Part shown: positions 44,764 through 52,228 of the stretch, piece by piece
How the letters are laid out: each line of letters begins with the position of its first letter
Position numbering within the stretch: the first letter of the stretch is position 1
Source of the DNA: Candidatus Poribacteria bacterium
Lineage (GTDB): Bacteria > Poribacteria > WGA-4E > WGA-3G
Assembly: GCA_022827185.1 (NCBI GenBank)
Contig: JAJDTM010000013.1
Span: 85,508 to 149,507, forward strand
DNA length: 64,000 bases
Direction of reading: 5' to 3'
Made by a program: the position numbers and the translations under genes
The notes under the pieces: generated by a model
Databases searched by the model: none
The model's input: only the letters and a program-made list of their open reading frames with translations
Told to the model about the DNA's origin: nothing

Positions 44764-45765
44764 ATGGAAAATAAATGTGTGTATACAGTCTTCGTAACGC
44801 TGATGTTATTGAGTAGCGTTCTACTTACAATAAATGTCGTAGCACAAGATATAGGTTCCGAGTATATCTCCTTCTCTACTAACAGGAACGGCAACTATGA
44901 TATTTATATGATAGATAGACATGGTGGTAACCTTCAAGCGATCCTTGACAGTCCCGCAGATGAGATTCACGCGAGATGGTCACCGAATGGACGCTACTTG
45001 GCTTATGCGTCCAATGAGAATACCGCCCGTCATGATATTTATGTTATGGATATGCGGACTAAACAACGTTGGCAACTCACCGACCACCCCGCTAACGACA
45101 CGACCCCGACATGGTCACCGGATGGGACAGAAATCGCTTTTATCTCTAATCGAAGAGGAACGTACCGGATCTTCAAAATGGATATAAATGGTGAGAAACT
45201 CAGCCAATTAACTAAAGGTGGGGACGACTGGGGGCCTTCCTGGTCTCCGGATGGCGAATGGATCGCATACAATACACTCCAACCTGACAATAAGGTTTAC
45301 CTCTTTATTGTATCCGCTGATGGCAGAAAGCCGAGACAGTTGGCAAGGGCTGGAGAGAACGGACGCAGTCCGGCATGGTCTCCTGATAGCGAGAAGATTG
45401 CGTTTTCCACTTGGGAGCTCGGGATAGGTCCAAAAATTGCGATCATAGATGTAGAGAGTGGTAACCTCCGTCGCGTGACACTTGGGGGGCGTGTGCCTGC
45501 GGGGCATGTATTCAGGAAGCACAGTCCAGCATGGTCACCGGATGGGAAGTGGATCGTTTATGTTTCGGATAACTTAGAAGTCCAGCACAAGACTTTTCTC
45601 TACGTCGTTGATGCTGCGGGTGAAGAACGCGCAGAATCCATTCAACTCACGACGCATCTGTCAACGAATATATCGCCTGCGTGGGTGCCAGAGTCGTTCT
45701 TCTCTGTTTCACCAAGTGGAGAAAAGATGACAACGCTTTGGAGCAAACTTAAGCAACACGAATAG
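44764..45765 (+). CDS. Secreted TolB-like (PD40) propeller protein 1 with KLTTxW-type terminus
   Basis: Start set at the ATG following GGGAGGTATTCGTGAA; 333 residues. Signal peptide VTLMLLSSVLLTINVVAQ. Six PD40 blades, each with the (A)WSPDGxxIA(F/Y) core: RWSPNGRYLAYAS, TWSPDGTEIAFIS, SWSPDGEWIAYNT, AWSPDSEKIAFST, AWSPDGKWIVYVS, plus FSTNRNGNYDIYMID. The C-terminus is SPSGEKMTTLWSKLKQHE. TolB-like propellers bind proteins or glycans at the cell surface. First of three tandem genes. Confidence 0.87.
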   Translation: MENKCVYTVFVTLMLLSSVLLTINVVAQDIGSEYISFSTNRNGNYDIYMIDRHGGNLQAILDSPADEIHARWSPNGRYLAYASNENTARHDIYVMDMRTKQRWQLTDHPANDTTPTWSPDGTEIAFISNRRGTYRIFKMDINGEKLSQLTKGGDDWGPSWSPDGEWIAYNTLQPDNKVYLFIVSADGRKPRQLARAGENGRSPAWSPDSEKIAFSTWELGIGPKIAIIDVESGNLRRVTLGGRVPAGHVFRKHSPAWSPDGKWIVYVSDNLEVQHKTFLYVVDAAGEERAESIQLTTHLSTNISPAWVPESFFSVSPSGEKMTTLWSKLKQHE

Positions 45766-45779
45766 TTAACGATTCCGAT

Positions 45780-45863
45780 TTATTTGATCCTGCATACACG
45801 TTGCCGGTATCACCGCAACCCGACTTGCTCACGACGACATCGGGAGATGTAAAAAAACAATAG
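45780..45863 (+). pseudogene. C-terminal remnant of a TolB-like gene
   Basis: The 27 codons LFDPAYTLPVSPQPDLLTTT, then SGDVKKQ and a stop, match the ends of the two following genes (ALPVSPQPDLLTTTWGKVKKQ and TLPVSPKPHLLTTIWADVK). The Trp of the terminal motif is Ser here. The rest of the gene is gone; it is the scar of a deletion or unequal crossover between tandem copies, directly after the first TolB-like gene. Confidence 0.85.
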
Positions 45864-45874
45864 AGGAAACGTCT

Positions 45875-46891
45875 ATGAAAACGATACAGCTGTTAGTTTT
45901 TGTCATATTGATCTTGTTGGTGCTGAATCTGAGTGTTTCTCCAATTTCCGCTGAAGCACCGACAACGCCGAAAATACTTTTTACCTCCGCGCGAGATGGC
46001 AATTACGAAATCTATATGATGAACTCGGATGGCACTGAACAGGTGAACCTAACACAACATCGCGGCGTGGATGTTGAAGCTGTCTGGTCCCCAACGGGTG
46101 AGCAGATTCTTTTTGTTTCTGACCGTGATGGCATCCGGGATTTATATTTGATGGACCCAGATGGAGACAATGTTCGACGCGTTTTCAAGAAGGACGCTTA
46201 TAGAAGCAACCCGGCGTGGTCGCCCGATGGCAAACAGATTGCTTACGCGTACGCGGAAGGGTTGGGTAGCCCAGATTTTATTTACATTGCGACCTTAGGG
46301 GACCAGAAAGAGGAACTTGTTGTGAGCGGTTTTTACCCAGCGTGGTCACCCGACGGAACGGAAATCGCCTATATCACCTACGTCCCTATTGGACATGCCC
46401 GCCGGGTTACGTTTGTTGACATCCGCACACGAAAACAGACACGTCTACTCCCGAAGGACGCAATGGATTGGCAAAACTTTCCGTCTTGGTTAGCGACGAG
46501 CGACAAACTTGTCTTTTCTTGGAATAAGCATCCGTTACCACCGGATTTCAATCCGGTGAAAGATCGTTTCCCGCCTGTATGGAGAAACAAAGAGACGATC
46601 TATATTGTGAATCGTGATGGCACCGATCTCCAACAACTCGTGGATGAAGCCGGTGCCTACGCACAGTACCCCGCGTCATCGCCGAATGGAGATAATGTCC
46701 TTTATACACAAGCAATTGATGACCATTTTCAAATCTTCAAAATCAATGTGAACAGTGGCATTCGCACGCAGTTGACACATGTTGCCAGCAGGAATCTTGG
46801 TGGGAATTGGTTTGATCCGGAATATGCGTTGCCGGTATCACCGCAGCCCGATTTGTTAACAACGACGTGGGGAAAAGTCAAAAAACAATAG
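45875..46891 (+). CDS. Secreted TolB-like (PD40) propeller protein 2 with LLTTTW terminus
   Basis: 338 residues with signal peptide LLVFVILILLVLNLSVSPISAE. Blades: FTSARDGNYEIYMMNSDG, VWSPTGEQILFVSDRDG, AWSPDGKQIAYAY, AWSPDGTEIAYIT and ASSPNGDNVLYTQ. The C-terminal LPVSPQPDLLTTTWGKVKKQ carries the shared terminal motif. AGAGGAAACGTCT precedes the ATG. Its 3' part is the source-like match of the remnant just upstream, and the next gene starts 10 bp later, so the tandem pair is co-transcribed. Confidence 0.88.
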   Translation: MKTIQLLVFVILILLVLNLSVSPISAEAPTTPKILFTSARDGNYEIYMMNSDGTEQVNLTQHRGVDVEAVWSPTGEQILFVSDRDGIRDLYLMDPDGDNVRRVFKKDAYRSNPAWSPDGKQIAYAYAEGLGSPDFIYIATLGDQKEELVVSGFYPAWSPDGTEIAYITYVPIGHARRVTFVDIRTRKQTRLLPKDAMDWQNFPSWLATSDKLVFSWNKHPLPPDFNPVKDRFPPVWRNKETIYIVNRDGTDLQQLVDEAGAYAQYPASSPNGDNVLYTQAIDDHFQIFKINVNSGIRTQLTHVASRNLGGNWFDPEYALPVSPQPDLLTTTWGKVKKQ

Positions 46892-46901
46892 AGGAACTCC
46901 T

Positions 46902-47939
46902 ATGAAAACGATGCGGTTGTTAATCTTTGTTATATTGATCCTGTTGGTGCTGAATGTCGGTATTTCTCCGATTTTCGCCAAAGCACCGACAACTCCCAAA
47001 ATCCTGTTCACCTCCGCACGCGATGGCAATTATGAAGTCTATATCATGAACTCGGATGGTAGCGAAAAAGTGAACTTAACCCGACATCGCGCACAAGATC
47101 TGAATGCTGTGTGGTCTCCGACGGGTGAGCAGATTCTCTTCGTTTCGGATCGCCAAGGCACGCGTGTGCGGGACCTGTATGTGATGGACGCGGATGGGTC
47201 TAATGTCCGTCGCGTCTTTAAGAAAAAGATAACGGCTTGGAGAGATAACCCGACATGGTCTCCGGATGGCAAACAGTTTGCTTATCAGTACTGGGACCGC
47301 GACCGGGCAAAATACGGTCTCTATATTGCGACGCTTGGCGAAGAAGATGCCGAATCCCTCCCGTATGGGAGTTCCCCTGTGTGGTCTCCGGATGGTTCAG
47401 AGATTGCCTGCTCTGTCTCTCGCGAATTCGGGGCTCGCCTAACATTTATGGATATTGACACACGCGATCAAGAACAACCGCTCCCCGATAAAGTACTCTT
47501 GTGGCAATACACTCCGTCTTGGTCCGCTGCGGGAGATAGACTTGTGATTGCTGGGAACAGGCATCCGATACCGGTCATCGCGGGACTGGATTTGGACAAC
47601 GCAAGGGCACTGCACAAGGCATGGAAGGATAAACAGACCATCTTCATGGTCAATCGTGATGGCACTGGTCTCCAGCAACTCGTTGAGGAAGTCGGTGAAC
47701 AAGCTTGGGCACCTGAGATAGCACCAAATGGTGAACAAGTCCTTTATACACAGCGAACTAATGGCGAGAACCAGATTTTTAAACTTGATGTCAACAGCGG
47801 TATTCGGACCCAGCTGACGCATGTTTCACGGAATTTTGGTGGTGCCTGGTTTGACCCTGCGTATACGCTACCGGTTTCACCGAAACCACATTTGCTCACG
47901 ACGATATGGGCAGACGTGAAAACCCACAAACTTCATTGA
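46902..47939 (+). CDS. Secreted TolB-like (PD40) propeller protein 3 with LLTTIW terminus
   Basis: 345 residues, a close tandem duplicate of the preceding gene. Signal peptide LLIFVILILLVLNVGISPIFAK. Blades with FTSARDGNYEVYIMNSDG, VWSPTGEQILFVSDRQG, TWSPDGKQFAYQY and VWSPDGSEIACSV. The final part TLPVSPKPHLLTTIWADVK ends in THKLH. AGAGGAACTCCT precedes the ATG. Confidence 0.88.
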   Translation: MKTMRLLIFVILILLVLNVGISPIFAKAPTTPKILFTSARDGNYEVYIMNSDGSEKVNLTRHRAQDLNAVWSPTGEQILFVSDRQGTRVRDLYVMDADGSNVRRVFKKKITAWRDNPTWSPDGKQFAYQYWDRDRAKYGLYIATLGEEDAESLPYGSSPVWSPDGSEIACSVSREFGARLTFMDIDTRDQEQPLPDKVLLWQYTPSWSAAGDRLVIAGNRHPIPVIAGLDLDNARALHKAWKDKQTIFMVNRDGTGLQQLVEEVGEQAWAPEIAPNGEQVLYTQRTNGENQIFKLDVNSGIRTQLTHVSRNFGGAWFDPAYTLPVSPKPHLLTTIWADVKTHKLH

Positions 47940-48120
47940 AAACAGAGACGTATCCTCTCGCTGGTGGGGTTTCTAACCCTGTCTCTTTCCTATACGCGCC
48001 ATTAACTTCGGCATAAATGTCATCTCTTAATACCCTCATTGCTGATGATTGATGGTCCCTCCGATGGCTGCCTACTAACTATTAACAACCTGCAATTGAA
48101 TACTCCCATATTCCCACAGG

Positions 48121-48330
48121 GTGATTTAGTTTTAAGAAATTCGCGGGCTTTATGTTTTCTGTTACAGATCCGGTGCGGTTAGAATGCAGATCGCAAATGT
48201 AAAGCTTTCTCACTGCGAAGCAAAATTTGGTCTCCGCGTATGGGCAAAATTTGGGTGAGTACACCGCAAAACACGCACCTACCGGTCCTGGGGCCAAAAT
48301 TGGACGAAAAAATCGAGAACTAAATAGCCC
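48121..48330. repeat. MITE-like element, family 2 (long copy with internal insertion)
   Basis: GATTTAGTTTTAAGAAATTC at the left and GAACTAAATAGCCC at the right, as in the copy at 36534. Between CGGTTAGAA and CACCTACCGGTCC it has about 90 extra bases compared with that copy, i.e. a nested insertion. Part of the 930-bp gap 47940-48867, which otherwise holds a family 3 element and an ECF-type promoter. Confidence 0.6.
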
Positions 48331-48343
48331 CGCATATTCCCAC

Positions 48344-48490
48344 AGAGCCATTCAGTTTTCGGTTTTTTCAGACATTTTCGCGGACGGATCGCGAGCGACA
48401 AGAAATCCGCAGAAACACCCTATCAAATACCCCAAGCAAAAACACTCGCTCCTACCAAAAATCGAAATTATGTGACAATTGAATGGCTCT
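48344..48490. repeat. MITE-like element, family 3 (AGAGCCATTCAGTT ... AATTGAATGGCTCT)
   Basis: 14-bp near-perfect terminal inverted repeats AGAGCCATTCAGTT and AATTGAATGGCTCT enclose about 120 bp without coding capacity. A single end of the same type occurs at 20272-20286. Confidence 0.6.
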
Positions 48491-48591
48491 GCATATTCTC
48501 ATCTTAGGACTTATATAGCCTGTTAGGATGTGCTATAATATCAATTGTCCTCCCTCGAAAAACGTCCAGCAATTCTGAAATTCATTTTTAT

Positions 48592-48618
48592 GCACCAGTT
48601 TGCCTTATAAGTCGCGTC
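48592..48618 (+). promoter_or_regulatory. ECF-type promoter before the second small secreted protein gene
   Basis: GCACCA, 17 nt, CGTC. It lies 250 nt before the ATG, almost the same distance as for the paralog at 26635. Confidence 0.62.
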
Positions 48619-48867
48619 ACAGTTTTTATAGTAAAACCCACAATTACTTGGACATTACGGGGAGGCGAGGATACTAGAGGAAACACCCCAGCAAAAACAC
48701 CTCACCAGCCGCGGCTGGGGTTGGTTCACTGACCAACTGTCCACATGTTTTCGGGCTTTACTATAATCTCACGCGAAGCAAAAGGGTTGAAGTTAGAACA
48801 ACTCGTAGTAGAGACTCGGAAAAATAAGACGGAAAATGAATAGCCGAAATTGGCAAAGGAAAACAAA

Positions 48868-49380
48868 ATGAAACGGTTTTTGATATTTTTTTTTATCGTT
48901 AGTGTAATACTAAGTTTCATAGCAATCTCATTAGAGGGTATACCTATCTTAGAATCTCAAGAACATCCGCAGGAGATCAAAATCCTTCTGGATATCGCTG
49001 GTAAAACCGAGCTGAAACCCTTAGTGCAGGAATATTTGCTTGAAGCATTTAGTAGAACTGAAAATATAAATGCAGTTTTGGAAATTGAAGAGGGTGTATC
49101 GTATGTAATATCCGTTGTACTTGTGGAAGCACGCGTCGGAGAAAATAGGCAAAAAACCGGTAACTTTGCTGCCTGTATTCAGTACACTGACTACTTTGAC
49201 AATAGTATTCTCAAACCAGATGTTGCTGCGTCAAATTGGGAACGCGTCAACAACCTTACAGTAAACCTGATTGAACATTCTCAAACAGGTTTGCACCTAT
49301 TTCCTAAAGATGATTTAGAAAAAATGACAAGCAGTGTCGTTTCTAAATTTCAGGAACGATTTTTGGAAAAACATAAATAA
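48868..49380 (+). CDS. Small secreted protein, family A copy 2
   Basis: Start placed at the ATG after AAGGAAAACAAA, six codons inside the longest frame; 170 residues, the same length as its paralog at 26635. Signal region FLIFFFIVSVILSFIAISLEG. Conserved blocks: EHPQEIKILLDIAGKTELK, VSYVISVVLVEARVGENRQKTG, ACIQYTDYFDNSILKPDVAASNWERVN and LIEHSQTGLHLFPKDDLEKM. Function unknown; the very high identity of the C-terminal half argues for selection or recent duplication. Confidence 0.77.
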   Translation: MKRFLIFFFIVSVILSFIAISLEGIPILESQEHPQEIKILLDIAGKTELKPLVQEYLLEAFSRTENINAVLEIEEGVSYVISVVLVEARVGENRQKTGNFAACIQYTDYFDNSILKPDVAASNWERVNNLTVNLIEHSQTGLHLFPKDDLEKMTSSVVSKFQERFLEKHK

Positions 49381-49567
49381 AACGTTAGGAAATAATGGAC
49401 TCTATGCACAGTTCTTCAGAGTACAAGCGCAATGGTATGTTTGAAGATATTTTTTCAATCAAACTATTTTTACTAAAGTTTGGACAATTTTAAAAATTGT
49501 AGTGTGAAAAAGCAGAAAAGCAGGTATCCTTTCATAAACATAGGCTTGTTTTGAAAAGAAGATAAAA

Positions 49568-49807
49568 ATGGACATCCTTTTCTGCTTAGAAGGTATTCTA
49601 TCGGATTTTCGGCATTTATTCAATCAACAAAACTTCGCGCTTTTCCAAGTTTTTATTTTCGGATTCATTGCCAATAGAAGCAATGGAACGCTAACGGAAC
49701 TTTATCAATCAAGTGGTTCAGAGACGAAGTATTGGTCATTTCCGAAGTTCCTTCATTATCAACGAAGTCAAGGACGCATTTGCGGAAATCTGATGAATAA
49801 CTCATAA
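49568..49807 (+). pseudogene. Remnant of a transposase N-terminus
   Basis: The frame reads DILFCLEGILSDFRHLFNQQ, then ALFQVFIFGFIANRSNGTLTELYQ and KYWSFPKFLHYQ, the pattern of the N-terminal part of DDE transposases of IS4/IS701-like elements. It ends after 79 codons without the catalytic domain, so only a truncated piece remains. No terminal inverted repeats or target duplication could be recognised. It accounts for the middle of the gap 49381-49904; the rest has no clear feature. Confidence 0.6.
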
Positions 49808-49904
49808 GACTTAGAGGATACCATAAACCTCAAAATCTGTCAAATTATTTGCGGGCTTTACTATAACCCAGAATGATGCATGCACCTTTCCGATGGAACA
49901 ACTG

Positions 49905-51809
49905 ATGAAAAACGACGATGCTAAACTCATCCAACGCGTCCTTGCTGGCGATGATACTGCGTTCTCTGTGCTTGTGAAGAGATACCAAAAACCGGTGCAC
50001 GCGCTTGCGTGGCGGAAGATTGGGGATTTCCACGTCGCTGAGGAGATTACGCAGGATACCTTTCTAAAAGCGTATCAGCGACTCTCTACGCTAAAGGAAC
50101 CACAGCGTTTTGTGAGTTGGCTTTATGTGATAGCGACGAACCACTGCAACGCATGGCTCCGTAAAAAGCGTTTACAGACAGAACCGTTGGAAGACATAAG
50201 CAGTGAGGCGTTAGAAAAAGCGACGTACTCAGGCTACGTTATCGAAGAAAACGAGCGAACGGCGGTAGAAACGCAACGCGAAGTCGTCAAACAACTGCTT
50301 GCGAAGTTACAGGAGAGCGAACGCACAGTCATTACGTTGCATTACTTCAGCGAGATGTCCAGTGCGGAGATCGGCGCGTTCTTAGGCGTATCGGCAAACA
50401 CGGTGAGGAGTCGTTTGCGCCGCGCGCAGGAACGTTTAAAGAGGGAGGAACCGATGATTCGAGAAGCTTTAGAACACTTTCAAATTACGCCAAATCTTAC
50501 AGAGAACATCATGCGAGAAATATCGCATATGAAACCTACTGCGCCGTCTGGTGGTAAACCGTTGGTGCCGTGGGCAATAGGTATTTCCACATTAGCAGTC
50601 GTCCTTTTGATGTTAGGCATCGGCAATCAACAGTTATTGCGCTTCCAGAGACCTTATAGTTTTGATGCGATTTCGGAAATGACAGTAGATCTCATTGAGG
50701 CACCGATTGTCCTGAACCTTGAAGCCGACCCGGATGTTCGGACCCAACATGGAAACATCAATGCATTGAATAGTAGCAATGGGTTAAATCAGCAACCCGA
50801 TCCACCTGAATATATGGCGAGGTTTGCCGCTGCATTGGTAGATGAAACAGAGGATCAAGCCGCACCGATGGGAGGCACGATCATAGGGAATATTAAAGAT
50901 ACAACACTTCTTGAGCTTCCAATGAGTGGGGTTCGGGTTGTATTTGTAAGCACAGAAGGTGAGGAATTTGAAACCCAGTCTGATAAAGATGGCCATTTTG
51001 AACACTCGGGTTTACCCGCCGGTCAATACGTGGTCAATATCTATAAACGGGGATACGAAGATCGTGTAGGAGCACCTGTTTCAGTTATTGACGATGGTCG
51101 CCATTACGTCCCGCTAACGATGAACAAAACCAAGATTTCTGGCGACGATGATAACCGAGGTGGTGTCCTCCGATTCTCGGCACACAATCGCATTAAACCC
51201 AGAGGTCCAATGGAGGGACTTGAGATTATAATTACCGGAGCTGTTGGAATTGATCCACCAGTAGTGACTGGTATTACCGGCGTACACGGACAATATCTAA
51301 GCGACAAATTGTCTCCGGGTACCTACATCGTAACGCTCATCAAAAATGATTATCATGTTGTCTGTCCTATGACTGTTCATCCAGGCAAAATCACTGATGC
51401 CCGTATGTTTTTCTCAATTCCCGAGAAGAACACAGATGCCAACGTTCTGCCAGCACAAGAATCGGATTGGTCAAACGCAAAAAATGTTATCCGCGGCAGG
51501 ATTCTTGCGATGGATCCTTCTCATGCCCCTTTGAGTGATGTTAAAGTTGTGATTGAGGGCGCAAGTCGAGTTGTGTTTAGTGATACAACCAACGCGGATG
51601 GTAAATATGAATATCGGGGTTTGTCAGCAGGTCGCTATCTCATTAGCCTCCATAAAGAGGGATATATAGAAAAAAAAGGGATACCGCTAATTGTTACGAA
51701 CAATGGAAACCATGGTCTGGGGGTTACCGAAGAAGGTATGTTTGTCAGTTATGCCGTGGTTGCCGACAGAAGCCTCTTTAAACTCACACACGGAATGCGG
51801 AAACAATAG
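49905..51809 (+). CDS. Membrane-tethered ECF sigma factor with three Cna-B/carboxypeptidase-regulatory-like domains
   Basis: Start set at MKNDDAK as in the paralogs (a further ATG lies four codons upstream); 634 residues. Sigma2 DFHVAEEITQDTFLKAYQRL, sigma4 TLHYFSEMSSAEIGAFLGVSANTVRSRLRRAQ, span WAIGISTLAVVLLMLGIG, then SFDAISEMTVDLIEAPIVLNL. The outer part has three beta-sandwich repeats with the typical core: MSGVRVVFVSTEG...DKDGHFEHSGLPAGQYVVNIYKRGY; MEGLEIIITGA...GVHGQYLSDKLSPGTYIVTL; LSDVKVVIEGA...NADGKYEYRGLSAGRYLISLHKEGY. A fragment of a different outer domain follows the stop codon, showing a domain swap. Confidence 0.9.
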   Translation: MKNDDAKLIQRVLAGDDTAFSVLVKRYQKPVHALAWRKIGDFHVAEEITQDTFLKAYQRLSTLKEPQRFVSWLYVIATNHCNAWLRKKRLQTEPLEDISSEALEKATYSGYVIEENERTAVETQREVVKQLLAKLQESERTVITLHYFSEMSSAEIGAFLGVSANTVRSRLRRAQERLKREEPMIREALEHFQITPNLTENIMREISHMKPTAPSGGKPLVPWAIGISTLAVVLLMLGIGNQQLLRFQRPYSFDAISEMTVDLIEAPIVLNLEADPDVRTQHGNINALNSSNGLNQQPDPPEYMARFAAALVDETEDQAAPMGGTIIGNIKDTTLLELPMSGVRVVFVSTEGEEFETQSDKDGHFEHSGLPAGQYVVNIYKRGYEDRVGAPVSVIDDGRHYVPLTMNKTKISGDDDNRGGVLRFSAHNRIKPRGPMEGLEIIITGAVGIDPPVVTGITGVHGQYLSDKLSPGTYIVTLIKNDYHVVCPMTVHPGKITDARMFFSIPEKNTDANVLPAQESDWSNAKNVIRGRILAMDPSHAPLSDVKVVIEGASRVVFSDTTNADGKYEYRGLSAGRYLISLHKEGYIEKKGIPLIVTNNGNHGLGVTEEGMFVSYAVVADRSLFKLTHGMRKQ

Positions 51810-51822
51810 AATTGCTTGATGC

Positions 51823-51945
51823 GGCACTTGGGAACAGGTTGTCTCAGAGATGCCGGATCATGTAGAGACCCTCGCCGTTGACGGGAATACCCTATACGTG
51901 AGCACACGGGACGGCAATATGTTTCATTTCAATCTTGAAAAATGA
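51823..51945 (+). pseudogene. C-terminal remnant of an Asp-box ECF protein
   Basis: In one frame the sequence gives GTWEQVVSEMPDHVETLAVD, then GNTLYVSTRDGNMFHFNLEK and stop, a clear match to the last 40 residues of the propeller-type ECF proteins at 36892 and 52229 (e.g. GTWNQIISEIPDDIISLAV and GNTVYIGTKNQGMLHFSLDE). It starts 13 bp after the stop of the Cna-B-type ECF gene. Confidence 0.88.
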
Positions 51946-51956
51946 TGTACCTATCA

Positions 51957-51983
51957 GGGCGGTGCTATAACGACCGCCCTTCT
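51957..51983 (+). terminator. Hairpin terminator
   Basis: GGGCGGT and ACCGCCC with a 9-nt loop followed by TTCTTCG. It lies 11 bp after the remnant stop codon and resembles the hairpin after the 52229 gene, supporting that it belonged to a propeller-type ECF gene. The remaining gap to the next promoter has only low-complexity CTGATAACT/GACTGCTG-like sequence. Confidence 0.5.
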
Positions 51984-52153
51984 TCGTCTTAATCATTCGG
52001 TTAATGTCAATCTTCCACAGACAGACTTTTGCTGTAGGATCCTCACTGCGAAGCACTCCCAATCGCGACACTCACTACTGATAACTCATCGCTATTTTGT
52101 TGACTGCTGACTGCTGGTGGAAACAGGCTCCTGATTGCTAATTGCAGAATTAT

Positions 52154-52180
52154 GCACCAGTTTATCCCCTAAGTCGCGTC
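52154..52180 (+). promoter_or_regulatory. ECF-type promoter
   Basis: GCACCA, 17 nt, CGTC, 48 nt before the ATG of the next ECF gene. It overlaps the upstream extension of that reading frame, which supports the internal start. Confidence 0.68.
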
Positions 52181-52228
52181 ACCAAGTATTTAATCCGAAA
52201 TGCCAACACTCTTTTTTCAAAGGTAACT

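Noticed and set aside
52142..52228. Upstream extension of the second Asp-box ECF gene
   Set aside because: The extension contains the ECF-type promoter, lacks homology to paralogs, and a good start lies at 52229.
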